From Todiramphus chloris collaris (taxonomy: Eukaryota; Chordata; Aves; Coraciiformes; Alcedinidae), in the NCBI GenBank assembly GCA_025345505.1, contig JANVCC010000018.1, forward strand, positions 37,957,147 to 38,021,146: a stretch of DNA of 64,000 nt, read 5' to 3'. The stretch's first letter is position 1. The number at the start of each line of letters is the position of its first letter. Of the stretch, positions 36,332 to 49,030 are shown in pieces. A model generated the notes under the pieces. The model did no database searches. It was not told the DNA's origin and saw nothing but the letters and a program-made list of their open reading frames with translations. Position numbers and translations under genes: made by a program.

Positions 36332-37879
36332 GGAGGAGTTAATTCTCCAGTGGTAGGCACCATCTATAAGAATCCTTCCTTTTGATTTTCTTTATGAAGA
36401 ATATGTCCAAAGCTGCAGCAGTATCAGAGGTAGGGACCTTCACTTGTAGGTTGTAGGCTGATCATGACAAAGCTGTGATAATCTACTTACAACCCAACCA
36501 CCAGAACATCTTACTGCTTCAGTGGCATGGCCCTGCGAATATGAACTTTGGCTTTCCCTTTCCAAGGTGCCCACTTGTACCTTGTCTGGGATTCAGGGGA
36601 ATTCTGAAAATTCCTACAGAGGGAAAGAGTCTCTTGCTTTTCACCAGGGAAGCAAGAAAGAAGGCAAGAGTTCCCAGGGCTTAGGAGCCATGGGGAGGGT
36701 CTGGCTCTGCTCTAGCAATGGCAGAGGGAGTGTACAAGGCAAATAAAAAACCTCCAGAGCAGCATGGCACACTGAAAATCAGGCTGTATGATGCCCTGTG
36801 TGAAAGCAGAAGGAGACCGCTGCAGGTGCAGTAGCTGTTTCTCAACGATATCCATCCATTTTCAGTGTGCATAGGGATGCACTATCTCTGTATCTCAATA
36901 AAGCTGTTTGCAGATTAAAGAATTGTAAAATGGCAGGTGATTTTTGATAAAAACTGATGACCAAGTACAAGTCTAACATGATAGACCATATATCAGCCTG
37001 CAGCAGATATTCAGAGGAGGCAAGCCTTAGATCAAAGATAGTGAGTATAGAAGCACCTCAACTACCCAAGCACTAGCCATAACAGAACCTGAAATTCCAC
37101 ATATGGAAATCACCAGAAATATTAAATGGGGAGACTGTAAAAATCCATAGGAAATTCTACAGATTTATTAATATTATTATCTGTGAACTTTAATTACACT
37201 GACATTTAAAATGAACAGAAATGGCACTCTAATTGCACTGTAGTCACACTTTTACTGCATACATTTAAATACATTAAAAAGTAGTTAGAGCTGCACTGTA
37301 CCACATAGGACCAGTTCAGGCAGTGCAGTGCTGAAACTTTCAATGCTGGCAATGGATTATTGCACACTCCTCGGGGGACTGCAGCATTTTGGTCCTTGAC
37401 CCGCACATTCTATTGGTGCCTGGAATACACGAGTCTGAATCCTGCCCTAGTGTTTGACAGCAGCAGAAGTGTCTCCACTCCTTTCGTTGGGTAAGGAATC
37501 ACACTGACACTGCAGATGTTAGGCATATCGTGCATATGATATCATACGGTATGTTGCACGTGGAAAGGTATCCGAAAGAAGTGCATTGCTGGCCTCTTAA
37601 AAAACTGAAATGACATTTTAATTTTAACTTGGGAAATACTTATTCAGGAGACATTCTGACTCTTTAAAAGATCCCTTCCTTGGATGTTTTTTTTCTGCTT
37701 TGTGACTCACTGCTTACTTACACAAGGGTTGTTGTTATGCTTTGCCTCTGTTTTGCTTTAAGATCCCTTTTCAGCGGCTTAACTCTGAGTGTCACCATTT
37801 CCAACACACATTTCCTCATCCCACAGGTGTGACCTGCATTCTGCGTTTCCAAAGACGCTTGTGATTTGCATTTTGGCAT

Positions 37880-38020
37880 ATTAAAATTCATGCTTCTCAG
37901 ATGAATCCGGTTTACAAAATTATCTAGATCTCTTTGTATGTTGACTTGTCATTTTTTAGTGCATCGCTGTTTGTACCGCCTGCAAATGTTACTGGTCATG
38001 GCTTTAGATTTCCTTCTAGA
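37880..38020 (-). mobile_element. Possible ancient CR1/L3-like relic, inverted
   Basis: Phrases in this segment ('AAATTATCTAGATCTCTTTG', 'TTGACTTGTCATT', 'CGCCTGCAAATGTTA', 'GATTTCCTTCTAGAG') resemble a highly decayed dispersed repeat that I associate with amniote genomes. In intact relatives the 'TCTGCAAACTT' part is the complement of the FADD catalytic codons of a reverse transcriptase. No frame survives, and the resemblance rests on several short matches in the right order. It may instead be unique sequence. Confidence 0.33.
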
Positions 38021-38084
38021 GTAAAATACTAAGTACTACTATATTCTATGAAGAGATGCTATAAAGATGCCATTAACTCTGTTC

Positions 38085-38590
38085 TGTGTCCCTGCTGATG
38101 ACTTGGATGATGGACTACAAAATGTATGCTTGCATAGCTGTTATGAACCCATGAGGGATGGCTAACACACTGAAAGAAAGCACTGGAAATTCAGAAGAGT
38201 CTTCCCAAAGGGAAAACATGGTTTGAAAATAGAGGGTTAGTTTTAAGAAGGAAAAATGCAAGGTAGCACACTTGGGTAGAAATACCCATCTATAGAAATG
38301 TCTAATGATAAATACTTGTTTTTCAGCAAATCTGCAGAAAAGATTGGAGTTTTCAATGGAATGCAGGTTCAACGTGAGCCAACTCTGTATAATAAAAAAA
38401 AAAACACAAAAGAGGTAAGTGTTACAGTGGGGAAGATAGACAGCTGTTTAGCCCTCAATATAAATGAAATACTCTTCCTGCTCTGGTCAGCACTGGAAGG
38501 GCCTCTGCTGCAGCTCTAAGCTTGGTTTTGGATGCTGCACTTCAAAGAAAATATGAATCAGCTGGAGGAAATGCACACGTAGTGTGTGCT
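38085..38590 (+). mobile_element. Very old, decayed CR1-like LINE fragment
   Basis: A colinear set of weak reverse-transcriptase matches runs through this segment on the plus strand. 'GATGACTTGGATGATGG' fits the NDLDDG region. 'GAAATTCAGAAGAGTCTTCC' fits the IQ(R/K)DL region. 'AAAAATGCAAGGTAGCACAC' plus 'TTGGGTAGAAA' reads KCKVAHLGRN. 'CAACGTGAGCCAACTCTGTA' fits the MSQQC region. 'TCAGCACTGGAAGGGCCTCT' and 'TTTTGGATGCTGCACTTCAA' fit the SALVRPHLEY...FWAPHFK region, and 'CAGCTGGAGGAAATG' fits the region after it. The FADD segment itself is lost. Divergence is far greater than in the other CR1 copies, so it is an old subfamily or an old insertion. Motif order across 500 bases makes chance unlikely. 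Confidence 0.68.
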
Positions 38591-38810
38591 GCACTGACTT
38601 ACATATGTGTCGATTCTACACCGAATGCCACGACTGGATGAAAGTATAATAAAATGCTTTGGTTTTGATAGCACTGCCAGTGCACTATGGTCTGACATTG
38701 TCCCTAAGCTTCTTCTGAGCAAGGTGCCAATGTATGCCTGTACCTCTAAACCCCTTGAGTAAAACCAGTGCTTCCTAAACTATGTATTATTTTTGTATTT
38801 GTTTCTTTTA

Positions 38811-38822
38811 TTTTTTTTTTTT
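38811..38822. repeat. T12 homopolymer
   Basis: Uninterrupted T run in a T-rich setting. Confidence 0.75.
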
Positions 38823-41219
38823 CCACTCCTGCTTCTTGTTGTTTTTTCACTTGACTTAATTTGTTGTCTTTTCAGGGCAAACTCCCTGATACGTGGAATT
38901 CACAGGACAGAGGCCAAGTGCACTTCTCTTTGTCAACTGTGACTGTGCTTCTTTCTCAAAGTAGCAATTGCATCTGACTTGCTCCTGCTGTGTTATTCTG
39001 GGGCTTGTGAAATCCTCAGTACACATTTCCACAACTGAAGGCAGCTGGGCACAGGGAGATGGGGCAAGTTGGTATGAGTCCTCACCTGAAGAAAGCACCC
39101 AGAGAGCTTCAGACCTGAGAAGGCTTCTTGGGTTCCTCAGAGACATATTTGCTCTGCAAATGCCTGTCTCAGGAAGCACTGAAGCTGTGTTGCTTTGGCC
39201 CCATGAGCAAGGTGCTGATGCCCACCAAACAAGACCTGGTGTCTCTGTTACCAAGACAGAGATTGCCCACACCCAAGCTGGACCATGGCCTGGAGTTTGC
39301 TCCCATAACAGCTGTGCTTGACTAGCCATTGTTGTTCCTGAGGTGTAATAACATCCAGTGGGATGGGAGCTTTTTGGGGGCCCCTGGATCAGGATACTTA
39401 TTTACTCCCCTGATGTGTTTATCATCTGCTCAGGAGTGAGTTGTTTCAGGCATGCCTGTTAAATTGGCAGTCACTGACACTTATTGCCGGCACCTAGGGA
39501 TTCCTTGTCATTTGAGAACTACTGGGACCTGTCTAAAAATTATACTTTTCACATGCACCTTCCCATCCAATCCTTCCTTCAGCTGGTATTGTCTAACATG
39601 ATCAAAGCCTTTATCCATCACATACTCCTTCTCCACTTTGTCATTGGTGGGGTCTGATGAATCACCCTCGTTATTATTCTGAGCCTGCAGGTCACCCAGA
39701 CACAACATAGTGCCAGCACAACGGTGACAACTGAATTATAACAACTTCTCAGCTTCCTTTGCAGCACAGATGCAATATTTATGGCACTATTAATGCACAG
39801 CACTGTCAGGATTTTTAAAATGAGAGTAACTCACGTGTCCCTGTCACACAGGCATGTCCTCTGTGTTTCAGAAGTGTCAGGAGAATCCTTATCAATTTTT
39901 CTCTCTTAATAGTCTTCTGTCATGAAGCCCGAGTCAAAAATGGCAGGCTCCATCACAGGAAAGCCTGACGGATCTTTTTGTGGAGACAGAGGGTAAAACT
40001 TTCAGCTGTGCTGCTTAAGCAAGTGACCAAGCCTTCAGGCCGCAGGGATGTATAAGCACCTTTATTTTTTTCCTTTATCTCCTGATTTTAAGCAGAATTT
40101 AAACTCCTCAATATCTTTACGGATTTGTCCTACAAACTTACAGGGCACTTGATACGTGACAAAACCAGTATGTGATGCAAAACTCACTCTGCTGAATCAG
40201 AGGGACCAAATGATGTTGAGAATTTTATTCTAGGTTGGGTATCAGCTGCCTCCCCAGGGCCAGTCATGGAGCTGGCATAAATTGTGTACTCTGGCTACAT
40301 TAGTAGAAATATGATGGCTTGCCCTTGACCATGGGGTGATCTGGAGGATATCTGTACTGAGAAAGGATGGGAAAACACAAACATCTGGCATCAATGAATA
40401 TAATATCCCAACTTTAAGCTTGCACCTCTTTTTAAATAGGACATAGTCCTTGTTAACATATACAACTCTTTACAGTTATAAAGATATGTGCAACTTTCTC
40501 CTATGGCAAATGAAGATAAGCCAGCAAAAAGATTTTCTTTTGCTAGCGTTGCTTAAACTGCTTCAGAGAGCTTAATAACTTCAAATTGTGAAAGTATCTC
40601 ATACGGGACAAACCAAATGCACCAGAGGCAGTCCCTTTGATGTCCCTCGGTAGTTAGATGAGATCTGGTTGATATAGATGATGGAGTCTCCACTGTAACT
40701 CACCTCACCCTAAAGTAAGAACTGAAAGAGGGAACAGGATTTAGAGTTTAGAAGAGCCGTCTCTCCATCAACTGGGAAGGAACCAAACTCACATGGTTAC
40801 CAGCAACACTGCTGCTATTGAAGTTAGGTGATATGAACCTTTGCTTCTCCTTAGCCTTGGCTTCATCTAGCAAATACTGCTGATGATTGAAAAGGTCACT
40901 TCTTAAACTTGTTTGCTGAGCTGTTCCTGGTGTGATGGTCTCACAGCAGAGCTGGCAGAGGTGGCTTATGGACAGAAGAGCACTCCAGACAGGCCCAATC
41001 ATTGCCCTGGCAACGGAACTGTTATTCTAGGCTACTTCTTGCAGTTCATTTAGCTGCCATCACGCTGATTTTAAACAAAGCCAGCTGATTTTGCCTGGAG
41101 TTAATGAGGGACCATGACCATGAACTGTCCTGCTGCAGTAGAGTGGGACCTCATAATCTACCTGCCTGTGGTGGTAAGGACTTGTACCTACAGCCAAAGG
41201 ATCTCACAGTAACTCTAAG

Positions 41220-41239
41220 AAAAAAAAAGGAAAAAAAAA
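41220..41239. repeat. A-rich run (A9-GG-A9)
   Basis: Two A9 runs separated by GG; simple repeat. Confidence 0.75.
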
Positions 41240-44200
41240 TTGCACTGGACCATTTCCTAACATCTCTGTTTTTCCAGCAAAGTTTCAGTGACCAGTGACC
41301 TGCCTGTGGACTTGTGAGTCATTTAGGCGCTTTTGGATGGCTCTTTTTTAGCCTTTTCCTATGGGTTTATATACAAAGCTAGGACAGAGACAGGAAAAAG
41401 CTGCAGAGGAAGGGGAATCAACGTACAACTGGCCGTCCTCATAATTTGTCACAACAAATTGCTTTTATTTTTTTCTGCTTGAAAAGCTGGTTATTAAATT
41501 TCTCTCATGTCTGTGCACTGACCTGGACTACAACCAACCTCTATTATAGTCACTAAACAAATCTGGTCTGAGAGAGACCCACATGCCAGCGGTGATGGAC
41601 ATTTCATGGCACAGCCTTTCAGTACCTTCCCCAGCCCATCTCTTTTAAAGTGACAAACCTGCATTTAGGAAAAGGAAATTTACTGTGCCTTTTCAGTGCA
41701 GATGGTGACAAGTGTGAGTTAGCATTTGTAAGCTTATAAGCACATATGGTTTTGTACATATCAATTAAGGCAGTTGGCTAATCACTCTAATATCATTACT
41801 GATTCATCTGTATTCCTTCAAATAGACATTTATGCTCGGCCTGCTGGTTTTTATATGTATGGACTGGATTGTGCAATTCTCCCTGTCACCATTTGCAGTC
41901 AATAACATTTCCTTGGCACCAAAGGGATTAAAAGGGTACATTTCAGAACTGTGTGGGCAAGTCGTTTGGCCCATGCCTTATGTATAAGGTATGCATCTAA
42001 AATATTTGTGCGTGTGTGGTTTCTTTTTAAAGGCTCTGCTAGTCATGCTGTGGGCCGAGTGACAACAGCACTATGTCTGTGCACATACATGCAGACTCAT
42101 GCATGCACTCATCCTGCTGTTTGTGAGCCTGCTTGTGCATGGCCAATCATCTTGACCCGAGCTAGCCTCATCTCGCAGCCCTGACTGGGTTCATCACCAT
42201 ACCTCCACCACAGCAGCCCTGGCAGAGATCATCTTCTCACCTTAACATCTCTCCCCTCCATGCAAATACAATAGATCCCCCAAACAAGAGCCCAAATACC
42301 CTCTACCATCTCTCTGGCTCCCTGTGGCTTACCTGCAAGCCCACTGCTCCTGCTTGCTTGGCTGTGGTCTCAGCTTGATATGCCTCACTTGCCTCCCTGC
42401 CCATGCACTGCTCTGATCTTGTACCACTCCTCATGCTGTTTCAGGTCCTGCTGCTGTCTGGATCAAAATTCTACTGCGTCCAGACAACAACCCTGAGATC
42501 TGCATCGTTCAGAGACAGCCCTGAGAGCTGGCAAGTGAGGCATAGTTTGGTTACTCTCTGATTGTATATTTGAGCTGTGCCTTCCCCTGGAAAGCAGCTG
42601 CTCTTCAGCCCCTTACATATACGCTTTGAATATGGGTAGATTTATCAGGACCTGTGGGATGCATGTACAGTTGGCTTCTTTCACTGCTGGGGAAGTTCAG
42701 CTCAGAAGATTGAGGCTGAAGTATTCATATGTTGGGTAAATCATTGCAAATGGCAGCTGTGTTCTTAAATACATTTAATTGTCAATAGCAGGTAACAACC
42801 ATGAGCCTTTGAAAAACACCAGCTCCTTGAGAGAGGTATCTTGATAGGTTCCACAGTACCCAAGTCTCTGTTTGGGCTTTGGGAGGTGTCCCAGAATAAA
42901 ACAAAATTATGTGAGCTGTAACTGTTGGGAGGCTGTAGGAATTGGGTTGCTCTTCCAGTGCTGTGATGAAATGACCTGGGTCAGGTACATTTTGGAGAAC
43001 ATTAGATTTTTTTTCTTGGTGTCTTTATCTCAGTCTTCAGATTGTTTTTAAACCTCAACAGTACCTTTAATCTGGGATAATTTTAAAGAACTATTTTTCT
43101 TCAAGAAATTATTTCTGGATTTGATGCTGAACAATTCTCACTATCTAGGCAAAACACTTAAGTTCTTGGAAGGAATAAAACTGAAAAAGGATATAAAATT
43201 CATGAGTAGTTCACTATCCCAGCTGTGGTCCAGAAGGAAATGTCTATGTTAGATCCTCACAGGAGTTTATTTATAGACTTTTGCTAGCCTCAGTATTAAA
43301 GCTGCTACGAATTGGTTGCAGGATGCTGTTTTTAGCACCTTACCTAGAACCTGGTAATATGATTTCCCCATAATCCTCTAACTACATAATGGAAACTGCA
43401 TTTTAGCTGTAGCAAAGTGAAGATGAAACTGATAGGTCTACAAATGCCCAGCATGGAGCTCTGCCTTCGGGTGGTTGTGGGTGAATTTGCTTGTAATTGA
43501 GCTCTCCTAGAATGCTGGCAGTGAGATGGGTGAGCTTCCATCTCTCCTTATCTCCACTGGTATGCCATCCTTAGTTAACCATGCAACTAACTAGACCTTT
43601 GTCAGACTAGAGGGTCCTGAGCCCTGCTAGTGCCATACATTCCCAGTTCCTGATGACGTTAATTGAAACTGCAGGCACAAAGTGCTCTGGAGGTTGCCCA
43701 TGGAGAAAGGATGGGCCAAGTTCTCGTCTTCACATTTGTCATGAGACAGAGACCTGCCCTGGGTTCAAATTGGACCTTGCTAGCAAATGGGTATTTTCCA
43801 ATGACATATTTCAAAGAAATCGAAGGAGAGGTGGGCGAAACTGTTCAGCAGAGGCCACTTGTCTTTTTGAGAAAAAACTCAAAATGCTTCAAATCTGAGG
43901 TGCTGGTGCGTGAGCAAGATAGTTTAGATGGATCACACTCCTGCTTTGGCTCTGTGATGTGACCATGTCTTCTAGGACGGATCATCCTGTCTCCATGGGA
44001 GTGCCATGGGTATCACTCGGCTGCGGCACTTTGCTAAAGAGGTTTTCTGGCTGGTGGCTTTGCTGATACTGAAGAACAGGAACGTGAGGAAACCAGGCTG
44101 TGTCAAACACCGTAACAGCATTTCTGAATAAAAATGTTAGTCATCATCTGAAAGAATAGTATACTTGTTCATAAGTTTTTGCAACACTAAATTAAAATCT

Positions 44201-45903
44201 CTGTGGAAATAAGACACTGGTGAAATATTTAATAGAAATTTAATTCTAACAGTTTTTCACCAGAAAATTGATTTTATTTCAGCCCAGAGTAAATTTTGCT
44301 GCCTTGATTAAATGAGGCAGAGAGAATATTTGCCAGTTGCTCTCATCTCTCCAGTCCTTCATTTAGCTGTGTGCTTTTGGAGGTCAGAGACTTCTTGCAT
44401 AATGTCTTTGCAGCTTTTGACCAATCCAGCTACTTTGTGACACAGGGTTGAGCCCAGCTGAGGCTGTTCATAGTCTATTTTCTCCATGACCTCTAACTCT
44501 TATGCTCTTCATGGGAGTGTTTTGAACACAACATTTAAAAATTACAGCCTTGACAGCTCTCCAAGGCCACCATCTCCTGGTTTCCTCTCATGTAAATGTA
44601 GTTACCAAAACACCAGGCACTTTAACTGAGGTAAAGGTTTAAGCCTCTTTTCCATCCAAGAAGAGATGGGCACATCTCAGAGATCTGGTTCACTCGTCTC
44701 TTTTAGGAGGGGATAATTGGAAGTGGCTCTCTTCATTGTCAAAAGGGAGAGACTGACTTGTAGATGGGCAATGTCACTGGAGATAAATCAGACCCAAACT
44801 GGTCTGAATTTTGAGCATGTGTTTTATTCTCCCTGTGGTCCCTCACTGACTTCTTAGACCCAAAGTCTGATTGTATTACCCTGGGTGGAGTGTATTTTTG
44901 TAGACACATGAAAGGAGTCCACAAAATGCAAAGACATTATTAACAGCAATAACTTATCTTTCCTCACCCCCTTAAAACTTGCATCATCTTCAGTGGGTGC
45001 TGGTGCATTAGCCACAGGTTTGGCATTATCAGATATTGAGAGTTTCAGTCTTGAACTAGAACATTTTCTTGAAAGAGCAATTTATGCAGAGCACTCACAG
45101 AAAGCAGTAAGCACCAGCTTACTTGAAACTGAATCTCACCTGTGCTTTACTTTGAGCAAAAACAGCCTGGGGGAAAAATCCTGTAGTCAAGGGATGGAGG
45201 AAAAGACGGTATGTAACTGCTGTTGCAGTTCAGTTTTCAAAGGTAGGACCCCGTGCATCTCATATGGTTATAAAGTGCTTATTGGTGTGCTGTGGGATCT
45301 GGTCAGCTCCCAGGCTGCCCCTTGTGATCAGGTTTGTTGCTGCAACATTTCTCTGCTCCGTCCTATGCCCATCCCATGGCCCCATGGAACAAGGGCAGGG
45401 GAGCAGTGACTGGAGGCTGGAGAAGCATTGCACACCTGCCCACCCTGTCTGAGGCTTCTCCCCAACATCTGCAGGCCCAGTGGGAAGGACCATTCTTCAT
45501 CCCCGTCCTCCCTGAGGCCAGGACAGTCTATGAGGAAACGTGGTATCCAGCATTCTGCCTCTCTCATTTAATTTCCATCTGGGATTGCTCACACACAGCA
45601 GCTCTGCCCTTCTGAAATCCAGGCTCACTCCAAACCAGACATGAATTTTCATGAAAAGCCTTCAGAGATATTCTGTGTAATGACTCGATTTCATGGCTGA
45701 TGTATATTTCATGTTAGGTTTGCTACACCTCAAGTTTTCAGACAAAACCCCTGAGCTTTGTTCTCATGGTTGCCAGCACGTCCACTGAATCCCTCAATAA
45801 AGTGTGTTATGGTAGTGCCTACTGGAAATATGATACCTAAACTTTAGCAGACTGGGCCATTATAATGCTCTGTTTTCACTGATTCCCTCACTCTCCTCAA
45901 AGG

Positions 45904-45915
45904 AAAAAAAAAAAA
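45904..45915. repeat. A12 homopolymer
   Basis: Uninterrupted A run; simple repeat. Confidence 0.75.
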
Positions 45916-47079
45916 TTTCTTCTGAGCTGAAACTTGTCTCAGAGGATCTCTCACAGAGACTAACTTTGATAATATTCACTGCAGACATTTCTGACTTAGA
46001 GAAATACAAAATAAAACAGAGCTTGGCAGGTTTGGATTTCTTGAGGGATGCTTTTATACGCTCACAACTCTTGTTGTGGAAAATTAGTTCTCTTGAAGAA
46101 ATGCATCATTGATGTATATTTTCTTTTATTAGGGAAGGAACCAAAGACATTAATGAGAATACAAAAATAAATGGATTGTATTTGCTTTTCTTTTCTTTTA
46201 GAAAACAGAACTGTTCTGGAAAGCAGAAGCTGTTCTTGTATATTTTGTTCATTTTAAGTCATGTAAAGTACTCTTTCTGGTGACTCTGGCCTGCCATAAA
46301 CCATATTGCTAATGTAAATAGTTTTGTCTCAAAAGATTATTTTTCTTTTGTATATGTAATGCCTTCTGATTGATTAAAAATACTTATTTTAAATCCTTAT
46401 CAGAAGAAAGGTCAGTCACACAGCAATGTGATTTTACTTGTAGAGATTCTACTGAGTGTAATGTCTGATGAAAGAATTTCAGTTTAACCTGTCAAATGAC
46501 TTTGAGAACCCGAAGAAATGTCATGATGCTGTTCCATTTAGGTGTTGTCATCTTCAGCCTCTTTAATATCCCAGCTCAGGTGCCTCTTCTCTCTAACAGT
46601 TGCTCATAAGAAACACGCCTGACTTCCTTCATACTCTTCATTGGCATTTGAAAAAAATACTGAGTTTTAAGAAGCTCTCGCTTCTGTTTATTTCCATATT
46701 TTGTCTAGCTTTGCTTGTAATTTGTCCATTTCTCCGTCTCCCCGCTGAGTGTGATGGCCATGTATTTTAGGTAGGTAGAGTGTGGAAAACAGGGGTACAA
46801 AGAAAAGAAATTGGCTTTCAAGATAGCCTTGCAGTTCTCCAGGCAATTATGCCCCCTGTTGCTTGTGGGTTTTTTCAGTTTGACATTTTAATAGGTCTGT
46901 GGTCACCTTTTGTTCACTGTACCAGATTCACAATAGGCTGTGCCAATGGAGCAAATGTTTCCTGAGATAGAGTAGCCCCTCCTCTAGAAATGAATGTTGT
47001 TTCAGCCTCTAATCAAACAAGGCATTCTCCTTTTTCCTGTTTACCGAGAGAGTTTCTTCACAGATGTAGTCCTCGCAGG

Positions 47080-49030
47080 AACTGCAAGGAAAACATTCTG
47101 GGTAATGCAAAAGTTGGGGAGCATGCTGGGCTTAGTGATCATGAAATATTAGAATTCTCAGTTCCTGGGGAAGTAAAGAAGAGGGGTTAGTTGAACTGCC
47201 ACCTTGGAATTCCAGAAGGCACACTTTGACCTGTTTAGGCGACAGTTCACAGGGTGCCTTGGGAGGCAGTCCTGAAGAACAAAGGAGTCCAGGAAAGCTA
47301 GACATTCTTCAAGAGGGAAATCTTTTAGGTGCAGAAGCAGGCTGTCCTGGTGTGGCATAAGATGAGGTGGTGGAAAAGAAGACCGGCCTGTCTGGTCTTT
47401 CTCAGGAAGAAAAGGAAAGTTTATGGCCTATGGAAGAAGTGGCAGGCCACTCAGGAAGGCTATAAGGATTTTGTGAGGTTACACAGGGAGAAAATGAGAA
47501 GGGCCAAAGCACAACTAGAACTTAATCTGGCTACTGCTGTAGAAGACAACAAAAAGTGTTTCTATAAATACATGAACAGCAAAAGGAGGACTAAAGAAAC
47601 TTTCCGTCCTTTATTGGATGCAGGGGGAAATTTAGTGACCAAGGATGAGGAAAAGGCTGAGGTACTGAATGTCTTCTTTGCCCCAGAGCAGTTGTTCTCT
47701 GAATGCCCAGCCTCCCGAATTGGAAGACAAGGATGAGGAGCAGAATGAAGCCCCCATAATCCAAGGGTAAATGGTCAGCAACCTGCTACACCGCTTTGAC
47801 ACATACAAGTCTATGTGTGTCACTGGGATCCACCCAAGTGTACTGAGGGAGCTGGCAGAAGTGCTCATCAAGCCACTTTCCATCGTTTACCAGCAGTCCT
47901 GGCTAACTGGGGAGGTCCCCGTTGTCTGGATGTTAACAGATGTGACACTCATCTACAAGAAGGGCTGGAAGGAGGATCCTGTCAATCTGACCTTGGTGAC
48001 AGGGAAGGTTATGGAGCAGATCGCCTTGAGTGCCATCATCAGGCACATAAAGGACAACTAGGTGATCAGGCCCAGTCAGCATGGGTTTATTTCATAAACA
48101 GGTCCTGCTTGACTAACCTGGTCTCCTTCTATGACAAGATTATCTGCTTGGCAGAGAAAGGCTGTGGATGTTGTCTACCTAGATTTTAGTAGAGCTTTTG
48201 ACACCATTTCCCACATTCCTCTTGGAGAAACTGGCTGCTCAGTGCTTGAATGGGCGTACTCTTCTTTGGGTAAAAAAACTGCCTGGATGGCTGGGCCTGA
48301 AGATTGGAGTTAAATCCAGTTGGTGACCAGTCACAAGTGGTGTTCCCCAGGGCTCAGTACTGGGGCCTGTTCTCTTTAGTACCTTTACCAACAATTTGGA
48401 TGAGGGGATGTAGGGCATCGTCATTAAGTTTGCAGACAACACTAAGTCAGGAGTGAGGGATGAATTGGTGGGATGTGGCCAATTGTATGAGTTTCAACAA
48501 AGCCAAGTTCTGGGTACCTCACTTGGATCACAACAACCCCAGGCAATGGTCCAGGCTTGGGGAAGAGTGGCTGGAAAGTTGCCTGGCAAAAACAGGACGT
48601 GGGGGTGTCAGTTGGCAGCTGACTGAACATGAGCCAGCAGTGTGCCCAGGTGTCCAAGAAGGCCAACAGCATCCTGGCCTGGATCAGAAATAGTGTGGCC
48701 AGCAGGACTAGGGAAGTGATTGTCCCTCTGTACTTGGCACCGCTGAGGCTGCACCTCGAGTGCTGTGTTCTGTTTTGGGCCCCTCACTACAAGAAAGACA
48801 TTGAGATGCTGGAGCAGGTCCAGAGAAGGACAACAAAGCTGGTGAAGAGTCTAGAGCTCAAGTCTTATGAGGACTGCCTGAGGGAGCTGGGGTTTTTTAT
48901 CCTGGAGAAAAGGAAGCTCAGAGTAGTCCTAATTGCTCTCTACAACTACCTGAAAGCATGTTGTAGAGATGTGGGGGTTGGTCTGTTCTCCCATATGACA
49001 AGTGACAGAACAAGAGGAAATGGCCTCTAG
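47080..49030 (+). pseudogene. CR1 ORF2 remnant (endonuclease end + reverse transcriptase)
   Basis: Readable pieces, in order: the endonuclease C-terminal motif SDHEILEF (about 47130-47155); a linker with 'RRAKAQLELNLATAVEDNKK' and 'FYKYMNSKRRTKE' (47329-47736); 'HPSVLRELAEVLIKPLSIVY' and 'DVTLIYKKGWKEDP' (47771-48061), where the YRP segment is shortened; 'DVVYLDFSRAFDTISH' with the first catalytic Asp of the palm (48131-48250); the second catalytic motif decayed to FADN (48429-48440, AAC replacing GAC); then '[20 protein letters not shown]' and the C-terminal '[20 protein letters not shown]' (48629-49030). These lie in several frames joined by indels, with a TAG at 48060 and others. The enzyme would copy LINE RNA at a chromosomal nick if intact; this copy cannot. 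Confidence 0.93.

Larger units (their letters stand above)
33646..37879. other. Gene-free stretch
   Basis: No gene or clear mobile element is recognised. It holds an AAAC/AAGC microsatellite (33769-33797), a T14 run (36318-36331), an AT-rich block near 37140-37270 and a cluster of short palindromes at 37529-37560. Frames of up to 104 codons around 34316-34713 lie on both strands and look like chance. Confidence 0.55.
38591..47079. other. Gene-free stretch
   Basis: About 8.5 kb with no recognised gene or element. A 157-codon minus frame (38856-39329) faces a 117-codon plus frame over the same bases and has no domain. A minus frame at 39508-39708 has a protein-like composition but no recognised relative. 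Simple repeats are a T12 run (38811-38822), two A9 runs (41220-41239) and an A12 run (45904-45915). An AT-rich, repeat-free block at 46260-46400 could be conserved non-coding sequence. Confidence 0.55.

Noticed and set aside
38856..39329. 157-codon minus and 117-codon plus frames over the same bases
   Set aside because: Both strands are open by chance in a region with few stop triplets; neither has a recognisable domain.
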